A stretch of DNA of 64,000 nucleotides, from NCBI GenBank assembly GCA_016271365.2, contig CM057456.1, forward strand, positions 890,812,001 to 890,876,000, given 5' to 3'. Under the pieces are notes generated by a model. The model was given only the letters and a program-made list of their open reading frames with translations. It searched no databases and was not told the DNA's origin. Both the position numbers and the translations under genes were made by a program. Of this stretch, positions 20,541-31,639 are shown piece after piece. Source of the stretch: Neoceratodus forsteri (lineage: Eukaryota > Chordata > Ceratodontiformes > Ceratodontidae). Position 1 is the first letter of the stretch. Each line of letters starts with the position of its first letter.

Positions 20541-22371
20541 TTGTATAGCACCAATTTTCTTAAATTGCTGACAGAAGTTCAAGAGAACTGCCTTCATTGG
20601 AAGGAACTCCCATTATCAGTGGGTGGTAGGATGGAAACAGTTTGCATGAATATTTTGCCCTGTTTTCTTTTTTTATTTCAGCTTTACATGTACCACTGCC
20701 AGCCTCTTTTTGGCTTTCTATAAAATGCACATTATCCGAGTTTATATGGGCGGGGTGGGGAGACAACCTTGTATTAAGTGATCTGTTTTTTTGGCTCCAA
20801 AGGCTAAGGGGGGGATTAGCTGTTCCAAATTTCAGAACTTACTACTGGGCTGCACAACTTCATCATTTCATTACATGCCTCTCTCAGGATCCCCCTGATT
20901 GAGTGACCCTAGAATCTGCTGCCCTGTCTTCAATGCAGTTGTCAGATATCCCCTTTATGGACAGTGCCATCTTACATTCGTTAATGATTTCTAACCTGTG
21001 GGTGGCCATTATGGTGAAGGTGTGGTGTGAGGTGTGTGGGTTTTTTTGGTTCAGTGTTGGGCTGTGTAGAGAGACCCCTGTTTGTTCATGTTTGAACATT
21101 ACCCCTTGCCATTTGGACTCTGGTTTCCAGTGCTGGTTAACTCTGGGGTTTCAGCAAGTAGGTCAGCTTTTTGAGTGTACAGTTTTTAAGTCCTTCTCGC
21201 AATTGAAAGAAGAATTTGGCCTCTCCCCTTGAGATTTTTTTTTTTGGTATTTGCAGATTCTGCATTTTTTTAACAGGGACTCTGCAGTGGGAGCTCCTTC
21301 AAGTGGAGGACAACCCTCAGTGAACTTTTTTAATTTCTATGACAGCATGGCCCAACAAAGCAGGCCTGATTTCTAAATTTTATAAATTTCTTCAAGATTT
21401 TGAGGTAGATCCCATGGTGCCAGTTAAAAATAAATGGGAGATGGAGTCGGGGGTTCATGTTGCAGAAGACAGCTGTGTTCAGATTTGGTGAGATGTTCAT
21501 CGTACCACAGCCTCACCTTCATGGTGAGAATTTCACTGGTGTGTAGTAGTCAGGTACTTCCATACCACGGTGATGGTTAAAAACTATGGGCACCATTGAT
21601 GTGATCAATGTTGGAGGGACTGAAGGGCACAGGGAACCCACATTCACATTTTTTGGACTTGCCCATACCTCTAGCCATACTGGAGGAACTTAGCTGAGGT
21701 GGTGAGTGAGATAGCTGAGACTGACATTCCACCCCTTTTTCAAACCTGGATTTTTGGGATGCCTAATCCTGGACTTTGAGGTAGAAATGCAAAATACCTG
21801 TTCTTTATCTTGGTAGGGGCGGCTCTTAAAACACTTACACAGTTATTGTTGACCTCAATTGTTCCATCACAGGATCAGTGGCTCTGAAATTGTCAAAAGA
21901 TTTTGACTATGGAACAGGTGACAGCCACCCTCCAGCTTCAGAAAGACTGGTTTAAGGGTTGTTGGCTCTCATTCTTTCATTTTTTTAGCCAAAAAAAAGG
22001 TATGAGTGTTGTGGAGATTCTGACTCACTACAATTAATTCTGGATAATGGTTCTAGATCTTTACATTTTCTTGGCTCCTTCCTTTTCCTTTTTCTCATTT
22101 TTGCTGAGGAGTAATGGGGATTTTTGTTTGTTTATTTTTAATGGACGAGATTACCCCGTGCCTCCCCTACATTTGCTTATACAGTTTTATTGAAGTTCTG
22201 TTATTTAGTCATGATATGTGGGCCTTTGGAAAGTATATTGTTTGGGGTGGTGCCTGTTTTGTTTATATTTTTTGTTGGGCCTTCTTCCTTGCCATTGTTA
22301 TTGGTTAGTGCTGTTAAGTTAAAAATTTAATAAAGTATGATTCCCCCCCCCAAAAAAAATTGCAATCTACA

Positions 22372-22800
22372 GACACACCATGAGAGGCCTATGTTTGGTT
22401 TAAAGAACTGTGCTACAGATGGCTGCAGCCCAAAAATAAAACAATGGACCAAGTCATAGAGATGGTGATCTTTGAGCAATTTATACAAATTTTAACTCAG
22501 GTTGTACAAATTTAGGTACAAGAATACAGGCCTGAATCTCCCTGGCTGAAGACTATTTAACAACCTGACCAGCCAAGCATAAAGGATTTCAGGGAACCAG
22601 TGTCCACCCAACCAGTTTGGTAAGAACCCCTATTTTTTCTCAGAATCCTATACACAATACTGTAAAACAGGATGGGAAAACAGAAAAAGAAAGAAAGTCA
22701 TTTCCACTTGATATCATATGTCACAGTTGCCAAGGAACAGGTCACATTGCTAGAAACTGCCCTAAAAAACTAACGGAAATGAAAATGATGTACCTACCAT
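22372..22800 (+). pseudogene. Gmr1-like gag, second part: SCAN-like capsid and zinc knuckle
   Basis: Directly after the L1/Tx1 insertion the frame reads EAYVWFKELCYRWLQPKNKT (near 22,385), then QVIEMVIFEQFIQILTQ and VQEYRPESPWLK. This is the pattern of a SCAN domain (LCxxWLxP ... LVLEQFLxxLP ... WVxxxxPES). Next the frame 22,617-22,802 holds ICHSCQGTGHIARNCPKK, a CX2CX4HX4C zinc knuckle that would bind RNA. The DIRS element begins right after, near 22,790. Known background: vertebrate SCAN domains derive from Gmr1-like Gag capsids. A stop in WI*V and others show decay. Confidence 0.82.
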
Positions 22801-22998
22801 AATTCTTGATCTTTCTGTGTATCTTCACCATTAATCACTAGTGGGTATGGCCCTTCAGAGTTAGGACTGCACAGGAGACTTTTTTTTATGGGCAGAGTCG
22901 ACACAGGGATGGCGCCACCCTCAAGGCTGAAGTTCTATGTGGCACTCATGGGTTGGCTGTTAACTGCCATCAACTCCACTCCAACCTCAGTTCTGAAA
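22790..22998 (+). repeat. DIRS inverted terminal repeat, right end
   Basis: Shares about 205 bp in inverted orientation with 27,045-27,247. Common phrases are TTCACCATT and ATCACTAGTGGGTAT, CACCCTCAAGGC, GTTCTA, GTTAACTGCCATC-like and CCAACCTCAGTTCT. It also shows the AGACTTTTTTT run. Confidence 0.85.
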
Positions 22999-23859
22999 CA
23001 CCAGCGAGAGAGGAAGAAAGGGGTGGAGGGGTGGAGCAAGACAGCCCAAGGGATACATAAAAGGAAAGGATATAAAAACCAAAGAAGAAATAAATGACAG
23101 AGGGCAGAATAAGAAAATAACTAAATGAGGTATTGGGAGGGGCCCCAATCTCTGGAAAGGAGAAGGGATGGAAGGGAAGAAGGAAGAAGAAAGAGAAGAA
23201 ACAATTGGGAGAAGGAGAGGACTGCGCTCCCTGACTCTACGGACCTGGAGCCCCAATTCCTAAGGAAGGAGGAAAAACTGGACGTCTGTCCAACCAGTCT
23301 AACCATTTAGAGAGGGAGAAGATTGCCAAGGAGGCAAAGTCTGGCCAAGGCAACAGCAAGCTTTTCAAGGAGTAAACCAGTTTAGGACAAAATTCCAGGC
23401 AAACAAAAGGCAAACCAGGAGGGTTAGCAACAAGACTTTCACAGTATCAGCTGCTTAGAATGAAGAGTTCCAGGCAGTCAAAAGCGTGTCCACTCCCCCA
23501 CAAAAGAAAAAGAGGGAACTCCAAGGAAAAAAAATATAATTATAAAGGGATTAGTCCTAGGGGACAGCAGAGAAGAAGCACACTAGAGGTCCAGAGGAGA
23601 GGGGGGAAGTGGAGGTCCCAGTCTCACCATCCCACCCCTGAACAAGGGGGCAGGGAGGCCGCTAAAGTGAGGAAGAAGGAGGAGGAGACCCCCACTGTCC
23701 AAGATCCCAAGGGGATAAATGCCTCCCTGCATGTCTCCAGGGTCTCCTCCCTCCTGACTGCAAGGGAAGGAGAGACAGAAGAGCTGAAAAAGATGGGGTG
23801 ACACACAGAGGGAGAGGGAAGTCCAGAGACTGAGGCCCAAGGGGGAAGGTGGGTGGGAT

Positions 23860-23965
23860 TTAGTGATGAATGGTGAGGATACACAGAAAGATCAAGAATT
23901 ATGGTAGGTATGTAATTTTCATATCTCATCTGTGTCAATCTTCACCATTCATCACTAGTGGGTGA
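23860..23965. repeat. DIRS internal junction of two facing terminal repeats
   Basis: TTTAGTGATGAATGGTGAGG and CACAGAAAGATCAAGAATT, then a ~28 bp spacer, then CATCTGTGTCAATCTTCACC and ATTCATCACTAGTGGG. It is a back-to-back pair of terminal-repeat ends. The same arrangement with diverged sequence stands at 13,845-13,960 in the other DIRS copy, so it is part of the element rather than an accident. The position near the 3' end fits the internal complementary region of DIRS elements. Confidence 0.65.
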
Positions 23966-24149
23966 CTACTGAGCCCCTCAAAGGGTGCTCAATACAACCC
24001 TAAGGGACTAAATCCCTTAGCCTCCAGTGGGGGAGACACTGAAGGGGAGAACCCTTATGGGCCTGGAGAGGCCCAAGACTGATCTGGGTGAGATGGAGAA
24101 CCCTCAGTGGGGGAAGGAAGGCACCCTGAAAGCTGACATCTCACCCTAC

Positions 24150-26842
24150 AGGAGAAAAGATCGGTTCTCCGGTAGACGGAGGAAATCACCCTACACCAGG
24201 CCATGAGTGATAACCGGGATAGGCAAAGTCATGCCATCCACCTAATGCAGATCACTGTCCCCACAATCCTGAAGGCCACCTCATTAGTGTCGTAGGATGC
24301 CCTTGCTTGGTGCCTTGCTAGCTGCAGGCCCTGAGCAGAGAGGGCAATGATTTGCCTGGTTTCCTCCAAATCAGGCATCAAGACTAGGAGCTGTCCTAGC
24401 CTGGACCACAATCATAGGATGCATAGTGAGCCTGATGAGAAGCAATGGAAAGAAGAACACATGCCAAGTAGAAAGTCCTCCTCCCCCAGCAGTCAAAATC
24501 CGCAGAGTCTGAGACTGGGGGCCAGTCATGGTGAGGAGTGCGAAGCCCAGAAGAAGTATCCAGTTGTGTCAGACCCAAAAGGGGGTGAGGCATGTGCCCT
24601 GGAGACTCCGGGGGACCTCGATACCACTGGCGCAGATCCTTTGGGGCTGGAACAGTGGAGAAGGGATGCTGCCAGAGTCAAACTGATGCTTCCCAGAAGG
24701 GGACAGGCCAGGTGGGAACCACCAGGTTGGCCACACTGTATTCACCTAGGAAGGTGCACGTCACATGGTCTGTATTTTCTTCAGAGGATGGGGTAAGATG
24801 GAGCTTATCCAGCATTCTCGCGAGGAAGCTCTGATACGTTGAGAGATCAGATGCTGGGGAGATGTGGACAGAAGATTCCTCTTCCCCGAGGAGGGCGATG
24901 AGAAAGTGGATGAGTCCAGCAATTCAGGATCAGGCTACATGGGAGCGTGGTGGAACACCTGCTCATCCATGGCCCTGAGGTAGGTGGAGAAATGTGCAGC
25001 TGAACCCCTGAATTGCTCCCAGGTCAGAGGTCCCCTAGGACTGGGAATACATGGGAGAGAAGGAAATGGAGACAGAGGTACGGGGGTCAAACTTCTTGCA
25101 GGAAGAGTACATCCTCTGCCAGAGCAGGGGGACCTAGTGGAGCTCCCAACTGGGAGGTAGACCCAGAGACCCCAGCAGCCAGCAACTGTTCAACCAGATT
25201 GGAATGGCTGCAGCTGTGCTTGAAGGAAGAATCCTCCCATGAGGTGACCAGGACCATGTGAACCCAGAAGAACAGTCCCTGGCCTCCAAAGCAGAGGTCC
25301 TTCTTGAGGGAGAGAGAAGGGGAAGGTGAGGATCCACACTACAGCTCCTCCCCGAACCCGGGTGGGTCCCAGGGAGAGACCACTGCATCAAACCCAGGCC
25401 CCTCAACCCCTCAGACTCTGAAAGAGGCCTCCTCCTTGATACCACTAGTCTAGGCAGCTGGCAATGCTGGGAAGACTCCAAAGAGTCTACCCAGGGTGCA
25501 GCACCCTCCTCCTCCTGGGGTGCCCCAGGCTATTCCAAACTTGGACTGTCCAGGCACACCACGGAGGGGGGTGCCCCATCTGAAAGGGCAGACAACCTGA
25601 CAACTCCAGGCTGTGTAGCAGTGCAACCTGGACCACCACTGGCTGGTCAGTGCCACTGACCACAGAATCAACCAGAACTGTCTGCCCCACAGAGGGAGGC
25701 TGAGTGGGGGCCGACATGGTGGACACAGAGGGGTCAGAAGACTCCAAAGAGTCTGGGAACCAATCTGGATCAGACGCCAAGTCTTCCTTTGAAGAAGTGG
25801 ACAAAGAGGTCCGGTGCCAGACCACTCTCTGTCCCCTACCAGTTCCTGGGCCACGAGCAGCTCCACCCTCATCCCCAGCACCACAAAGGGCACCAGAGCC
25901 AGGCACAGCACTGAGCCCAGCACCACGCTCCTACTCAGCACCGCGAACAGCACCAAAGTCAGAAGTGGCACTGGCTATGATGCCACATGCACCCCCGGCA
26001 CTGCAAATGGCACCGGAGGCAGAGGCGGCACCTACTGCGATTCCACTCTCACCCCCAGTGCCAAGAGGCACTGGAATCAGAAGCAGCACTGACTGCAGTA
26101 CTGCTCCCCTCTCCAGAGCCACAAATGACACTGGAACCGGAAGCGGTGCTGTCCCCAGCCCTGGTGCCTCAGACGGCACCAAGACCAGGAATGGCCCCAA
26201 GAACGGAGTCAACACCTCCCATGGCACTGCTACCATCCCCAGCACTGCGAATGGTGCCAGGAGTAAGAGCAGCACTGAGGGACAGCTTGGTGTGACCCAT
26301 GGCACCATCCAGGCCCCCTGGCGCTACAAGCGGCATCAGAATCAAGAACAGCACCAACAGATGGTGTCGAGGACAGTGCCGGCCCAGGCCCACAAGCTCC
26401 AGGATGTGACACCAGGGAAGCCTTCACCTCCAAAGAGGTGATTGCCAAGATGGTGCCTCCTGCCTGACCCCCAAGAAGGTTGGACTGGGCCTCCTGCACC
26501 ATAGAAGAAGCCCCCGCCATGGCAAGGCTAGATGAGGCAGACACCCCCTCCTCCATGGGCTATATAGGACCAGGAAGGGTCAAGAGTCCTGGTCTTGGCC
26601 CACCGACTGTGAACCCATCCTCTGAAAGTCGACAGCGTACACCCTACTTTCATCTCGTGCAACTCAAGAATGCAGCGGTCCATCGAGAAACAGACACAGC
26701 AGTTGTCCATGTCATGGGCTGGGCAGAGGCAGGAAAGACAGTGGTCATGCTGGTCCATATCGGAATACTGGCAGCCACAAGGGCACCGGCACATGGGTGG
26801 CCACCCCACCTTTGATGACTTTTTGCCCCTGGGACGAGACAT
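24150..26842 (-). pseudogene. DIRS ORF1 (gag-like), broken
   Basis: Starts at 26,842 with MSRPRGKKSSK, then a cysteine/histidine cluster CRCPCGCQYSDMDQHDHC, LSCLCPAHDMDNCCVCF (about 26,800-26,700), as in the gag-like ORF1 of vertebrate DIRS-type elements. A long Ser/Ala/Pro-rich, GC-rich stretch follows (26,400-25,900), then an acidic part SKEDLASDPDWFPDSLESSD (near 25,780), and near the end LVLMPDLEETRQIIALSA and LQLARHQARASYDTNEVAFR (24,390-24,270), a helical block also typical of that protein. Frames change repeatedly. The family link rests on my memory of such proteins, so it is moderate. Confidence 0.62.
25850..26330. repeat. GC-rich degenerate coding repeat inside DIRS ORF1
   Basis: Recurring GGCAC and CCAGCAC phrases give frames open on both strands. 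Plus-strand frames read as repeats of a form like SPAPQMAPEPEAAL; minus-strand frames are Ser/Ala-rich. It looks like an imperfect minisatellite that grew within a low-complexity protein segment. I could not fix one period. Confidence 0.5.
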
Positions 26843-27044
26843 GACCAGACAGTAAACAAATCAAAACACAGTACTCAACATCACTGAGAAAGAAAAAAGG
26901 AACGGTCTTACTGGTAAACCCACAGTGGCGTCGAGTAGGTGAAACAGAACTGAGATACTAAACACAGAATACTAGGCCACAACACACTACGCAGTTTGTT
27001 TTTTTTTTGCTTGAAGCTCCTCACGAGGTCCTTTCTTGATGGCG

Positions 27045-27247
27045 GGAGAAGAAGAACTGAGGTTGGGGTAGAGTGGATGGCAGTTAATGGCCAACCTGCG
27101 AACACCACGTAGAACGTCGGCCTTGAGGGTGGCACCGTCCCTGCATTGCCTCCGCCCATAGGGGGAAAAAAAAGTCTCCCATGGGGTCCTAGCTCCAGAG
27201 GGCTATACCCACTAGTGATGAATGGTGAAGACTGACACAGATAAGAT
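27045..27247 (-). repeat. DIRS inverted terminal repeat, left end
   Basis: The inverted partner of 22,790-22,998. Read on the minus strand it starts near GATCTTATCTGTGTCAGTC and runs through CTTCACCATTCATCACTAG, GGGTATAGCCC and CACCCTCAAGGCCGACGTTC to CCAACCTCAGTTCT. It leads into the ORF1 leader. Confidence 0.85.
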
Positions 27248-27249
27248 CA

Positions 27250-27888
27250 AACACACCTAGCTTTGGCCAATTGTGGACAATATACAACTACTGTGGATAT
27301 TGATTCTAACCAGGTCATCAGATTTATAGATTCAGGGAGTGATCAGACACTAGTCTGAACTGATATTGTGGATCTTGCCCAACCCACAGGGCCTAACACC
27401 AGGGTGGTTTGCATTGATGGTGACACTCATTACTATCCAACCACTACCATTAATATGACTATCCAAGGGGAATACACACAATGTACCAGTAGGTCTTGTA
27501 CCTAGACTTCCAGTACCTGTAAATATTGGACATGATTACCTGGACTTTGAACTCTTGATTAGAGACAGTAAGATACTTGCAGCAGTGATCACAAGAGCCC
27601 AGGCCAAACAAGAACAGTTACAAAGTGTTTTTCCTTTTGACAAGGATATTTTTGATGCCCCAGGAAAAAACAGATGAACAAAAAGCTGAAAGGAGGTGAC
27701 TAAAGCAGCACTGGGTTAATTCCTATTGTAAATCATAGCATGATGATGGTTTTGGACAGACTTTAAAAGGGTGTGATATTAAAACAGAATTAAAAGTGGA
27801 CAAAACACTAACCCCTTACTTTTACAGGTTGGCCAGGATACTGAGAACAATTCCCCTAAACATGTGTTGAAAAATGGTATATTATACA
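27250..27888 (+). pseudogene. Gmr1-like protease region
   Basis: Gag-pol of Gmr1 copy 1 resumes after the DIRS insertion. GQYTTTVDIDSNQVIRFIDS is followed by GSDQTLV. The IDSGS core (near 27,325) is the retropepsin active site with its Asp. Then comes CIDGDTHYYPTTTINMTIQ, then a frame change and VITRAQAKQEQLQSVFPFDK (near 27,580). The last stretch, TENNSPKHVLK (near 27,845), is matched by the inverted copy 2 near 33,930, where it leads straight into integrase. Stops break it. Confidence 0.72.
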
Positions 27889-28861
27889 AGTGGTGATGTA
27901 TCTAGTGGAGTTCCCCAGGGTTCAGTCCTTGGACCACTTTTATTCAATTTGTTCATTCAGGACTTACAAATACAAGGAGATAACTTATTACTCAAATCTG
28001 TGGATGACTTGAAGCCAGTTGGCAAGGTTACTACTTCAGAGGGTTGTAAGAGAATGAAAGATGACTTGGGATAAATAGTGAAATGGGCAGACAGGAACGA
28101 CATGAAATTTAGCATCAGTAAATGTGTCATCATGCACTGCGGAAGAAATAACCCCAGACAAAATTATAGAATTCATAACACTGATCTACAAAAGTTTGAG
28201 GACTTCAGGGACCTAGGGGTAATTATATCAAGCATGAAGTCCAGTAATCATTGTAAAAGTGTTGCAAAGAAGGTAAACCATTTAACAGCCTGCATAAATA
28301 GGGCCTTTACAAATAAACCAGTGGCAGCAATGATGCCCCTGTATAAAATCTACGTCAGACCACATATGGACTATTGTTCACAAGTATGGAACCTGGGCTT
28401 AAAAAAAGATATTGAAACATTATAAAAATCACAATGTAGGTACACCAAACAGATCAGGAATTTCAAACACACCCCATACCCAGCAAGATTAGGATACCTA
28501 GGACTATGGCTACTAAGTCAGAAAAGACAGAGGGGCGACCTTCTAACCATGTACAAGATCATAAATGACCAGGAACTAAAACCAACCCTAGGAATTAATG
28601 TTATAAATAAAGAATACAACTAAGCCGGGAGATAGCCAGGACAAACATGAGAAACAATGCCTTCTTACCAAGAACAGCTAGAATCTGGAACCAACTACCA
28701 TCAATATTAATGAAAGAACCTTCCTAGGATTCAAAAATAAACTAGACAAGTATTTCAATGAACACATGGCAAAAACACAACCAATGTGAATTGGGGATAG
28801 CAATTATGGGCTATATATGCCTTCTGCTATCTAAATACCATAGTGGTATGAACTATAGTAG
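27889..28861 (+). pseudogene. CR1/Rex-type LINE fragment inserted in Gmr1 pol
   Basis: A 5'-truncated LINE flanked by TATACA at 27,883-27,888 and 28,862-28,867. It starts at RT motif B: SSGVPQGSVLGPLLFNLFIQ (near 27,900). The YADD block is decayed to LKSVDDLK (near 27,995). Next come MKFSISKCVIMHCGRNN (near 28,100), FEDFRDLGVIISSMKSS (near 28,195), AAMMPLYKIYVRPHMDYCSQ (near 28,330), GLWLLSQKRQRGDLLTMY (near 28,500) and a tail with RIWNQLPSI-like codons (near 28,690). The group assignment (CR1-like, possibly Rex1) is from wording only. Confidence 0.82.
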
Positions 28862-28867
28862 TATACA

Positions 28868-29217
28868 GAGAGTGTGTCAATCCCAACACAGGGGAAGCAG
28901 TAGAATAGTTGTTAATACCTGAAAGGCACCATACTCAATTAATGTACTTGGCCCATGATATCCCCTTGATGGGCGAAATAGGAAGGGATCACACCCTTAA
29001 CTGTTTATCAACTCAATTCTACTGGCCTGCTGTACATGAGAAAGTTGCAGTGTATTGTCATTCATGTATAGAATGCCAAAAAGTGGCTCAGGTGGGAAAA
29101 AAAGATAAAGTACCCCTTCAACCCATGTCCCTTGTTACAACACACTTTGAGAGAGTGGCCATGGATATTGTGGGTCCCCTGAAGAAGAGTTCTAAGGGTA
29201 ATCAATATATTTTTGTG
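28868..29217 (+). pseudogene. Gmr1-like integrase N-terminal part, copy 1
   Basis: An open frame from about 28,909 with PERHHTQLMYLAHDIPLMGE, then CHSCIECQKVAQ: His-His-Cys-Cys, the zinc-binding head of integrase. FERVAMDIVGPLKKSSKGNQ follows, with the first catalytic Asp in MDIVGP (near 29,162). The frame reaches NQYIFVK at 29,217, where the end of the inverted LTR copy 2 begins. Protease is followed directly by integrase without RT between, which agrees with the order in copy 2. Confidence 0.85.
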
Positions 29218-29218
29218 A

Positions 29219-29359
29219 AGGGAAGTGAGCAGGACAAATGGACAATACACAGGAGTTGAAGGTTTCAGCCAGGAAGCCAAGTTTCAAAGAAATGCAAAAT
29301 CACACATACCCCTATAATGCAAAAGCACCATATGGGGTTGTGTGTGTGTGTGTGTGTGT

Positions 29360-29394
<35 letters not shown>

Positions 29395-29435
29395 AACACA
29401 CACACACTATATATATACATACATATTATATATAT

Positions 29436-29489
<54 letters not shown>

Positions 29490-30979
29490 ATGGAAAAAAG
29501 AACAGTTTACAAAATTCCAATACAAGTTTAGGGTAGGAGGAATCATGGGTTTCTAGGGCACCTTCCAATTATATGCACATAGAAGACATGAAGACTTGCA
29601 TGACCTCCACGTGTGAAGGTCAGGACTCTTCTGATCATCAAATCTAGTTTTCCTCTCAGGTATAAGGCTTATATGCCCTCCTCTGGATACCACGTGATCT
29701 GCCCCTTTCCTATACAAAGCAAAATAACTCATAAATTCAGTAATTATAGGAAGCATAAAGTTTTTACATACAAAGAAAAGAGAAAAAAGAATTGTATATG
29801 CACACCCAAAACCTGTTAACCTTTCCCATTCTGTTATGAAAATAAATGAATATCAAATTAGTTTAAACTTCTCCCAGCTTGTGACATGATTGCCTGGGCT
29901 TTCATGTAAAACCCCTATTATTCGGGCCGCTGACTCCTATAGGAGCCTCATATTATATGGAGATAAGCTTTCCCTGTGATTAACTGGCATTAACAAGACT
30001 AACCCAAAGTGCTGATACAAATAAAAAATATATTCATGAGTTTATCTGAGACAAGGTTTTAGGAGGTATCTTATGTACATGTTTATTTGTATAGAACAAT
30101 ATACTGCCAAGGAGTTCATAATGCCGGAGAGGGAGAAAGACAGATAGCATGCTTCTCTTTTTACTCCTCTTGGAGTTCCATAACCTGACAACCCAAAACG
30201 CAGATAAAAAAAGAAAGAAAAAAATGTTTTGAAGTTTCTGTTAACACAAAAGAAATTAAAAATGAGTTATTGCAAATTTTGACACTTCTTTCCCAACGCC
30301 TGTATATGGAGCGGCTGCCTGACTCTGCACCAATGCTCTCTATTATTGGGGAGTACAAAGTCAGGTAGGCGCCAAATTAATGCTAAGTTTTTTTTTCTTA
30401 TTTTTTACTCAATACTGGACCTCACAGACCTAAAGGAAAAATAAAACAAAAATGCATGTCTCGTTCAGGAAAGTAGTAAAGCTGTGACTGCTGAATGACA
30501 TACGACAATAATTCAAAATATTTATAGCCACTCCGTGGTCAACCTTGACAGAGAGAGATGAGCAGCTCCTAGCTAGCTGCATCGCAACTATGCAAATACA
30601 GCATACCAAGTACAAAGAATACTATGCCTGCAAAGCTGAGAATCAAGGCAAACACTGTGGGTGACTACACATTTTCTTTTACTCTTGGAGAGACTGTACC
30701 ATCTTGACACATAGCTTTTTTTTCTCATACCACAGTTTGGGGGTAGCTATGCTACTGATTTGTGAGGGACAAAGAAAGGGGGTTGAGGATGCAAGAAGAA
30801 AAAGATGAGGGAAGGGGGGGTTCTGTAGGTGGCCAGTCTGACAGAACAAATCAAAGAGAAATGGGAAAACAAAACCAGAGGAGAGAGACAGCGCTGTTGC
30901 AACAGATTTAAAGAAAGAGAAACAAAGAGAGAGAGAAAAAAGTCCCTCAAACGCAAGGGTAAGGTCCAACCCCACCACA
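29219..30979 (-). repeat. LTR of inverted Gmr1-like copy 2
   Basis: The inverted match of the LTR at 15,640-17,880 without its two MITEs. On the minus strand it starts near TGTGGTGGGGTTGGACC (30,979) just after AAATAGGGGG, a possible polypurine tract, and ends near GTCCATTTGTCCTGCTC (29,225). The TA/CA microsatellite at 29,339-29,486 lies where copy 1 has only a short TATATA stretch. It interrupts the integrase of copy 1, so copy 2 probably inserted into copy 1. Confidence 0.75.
29339..29486. repeat. (TG)n-(TA)n compound microsatellite
   Basis: About 12 TG units, then long TA runs with short CA islands. It explains the meaningless Tyr/Ile open frames on both strands here. Confidence 0.95.
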
Positions 30980-31339
30980 TACCCCCTATTTAAGAGGGAA
31001 CCAGTTGCTGGTTTCCACCTTCCATCTCCTTGGAAGGGATGGATCTTTCACCCACCCACTCCAGAAGCTCTACCTCAGAGTCCCATTTATTTGTTTTTAC
31101 ATTGCTAGTATGTCACATATCATACCCTGAGGTTATATACAATTTACACACCTCTATTTGGTATGCATTGAATTTCTGCTTCTATACAGCCTCTTTTTTT
31201 CTTTCACTACAAAATAGTCACAATATGACAATGACAGACCAAAACAAATGCCATGTCTCATTGTTTATCATCAGTGCGGCTCCATATCTAGACAAGAAAT
31301 TTGCATATTTGTGTTTGGATCCAGCCCTATGATGTACAG

Positions 31340-31620
31340 AAAACTGGCATGGCTGTAATGTCAAATACCATCTCATTATTCTAGGGTTTTTCCCCCTTCA
31401 TCTGTTGTAACCAGCAGAGTGGGTTATAGCTGGTTATCCATTTAAATTCTGTGCTCCATAAGTTAAATTTTAAGGCCTCAATAGCCCATTTTACAGCTAG
31501 ACATTCCTTCTCAATGGTTGAGTATTTCCTCTCCCGTTCAGGTAATTTCCTACTTATATAAATCACGGGAAGTTCCTCCACATCTATTGTTTAAGAAAGT
31601 ACAGCCCCTATTCCATTTGC
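31340..31620 (-). pseudogene. Gmr1-like RNase H, copy 2
   Basis: The minus frame 31,581-31,381 reads PVIYISRKLPERERKYSTIE, then KECLAVKWAIEALK and FKWITSYNPLCWLQ. This is the Gypsy RNase H core: SRKL, the YSTIEKECLA block with its catalytic Glu, and the T-D-x-x-P block decayed to TSYNPL. It follows RT on the minus strand. The ~360 bp to the LTR are non-coding. Confidence 0.85.
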
Positions 31621-31639
31621 TGAGGCAACTGTCTGAACT

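Larger units (their letters stand above)
18584..22357 (+). mobile_element. L1/Tx1-type LINE inserted in gag
   Basis: A 3.8 kb 5'-truncated LINE. It is flanked by AATTACAATCTACA (18,569-18,583) and AATTGCAATCTACA (22,358-22,371), a 14-bp target duplication with one difference. Gag coding continues directly across the duplication. Inside: endonuclease remnants, RT and C-terminal remnants, a 3' UTR with a GTGCTGTTAAG phrase, AATAAA near 22,330, and a short A-rich end. Many stops show age. Confidence 0.87.
22790..27247 (-). mobile_element. DIRS-like element with ~205-bp inverted ends, ORF1 only
   Basis: A 4.46 kb element in minus orientation inserted in the Gmr1 copy between gag and protease. 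Its ends are ~205-bp inverted repeats (separate entries). ORF1 remains at 26,842-24,150. A back-to-back terminal-repeat junction lies at 23,965-23,860. I find no RT, RNase H or recombinase, so the middle and 3' coding parts are lost or replaced by purine-rich sequence (23,000-23,860). No target duplication is visible, as expected for recombinase-mediated entry. End positions are good to about 15 bp. Confidence 0.72.

Noticed and set aside
23460..23801. 113-codon Lys/Arg-rich plus frame
   Set aside because: Purine-rich filler within the DIRS element; composition explains the basic peptide.
25704..26441. 245-codon Pro/Ala-rich plus frame
   Set aside because: It lies opposite the DIRS ORF1, follows a degenerate GC-rich repeat, and has no recognisable domain; taken as a shadow.
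29238..29556. Tyr/Ile and Val/Cys-rich frames
   Set aside because: They are translations of the TG/TA microsatellite.
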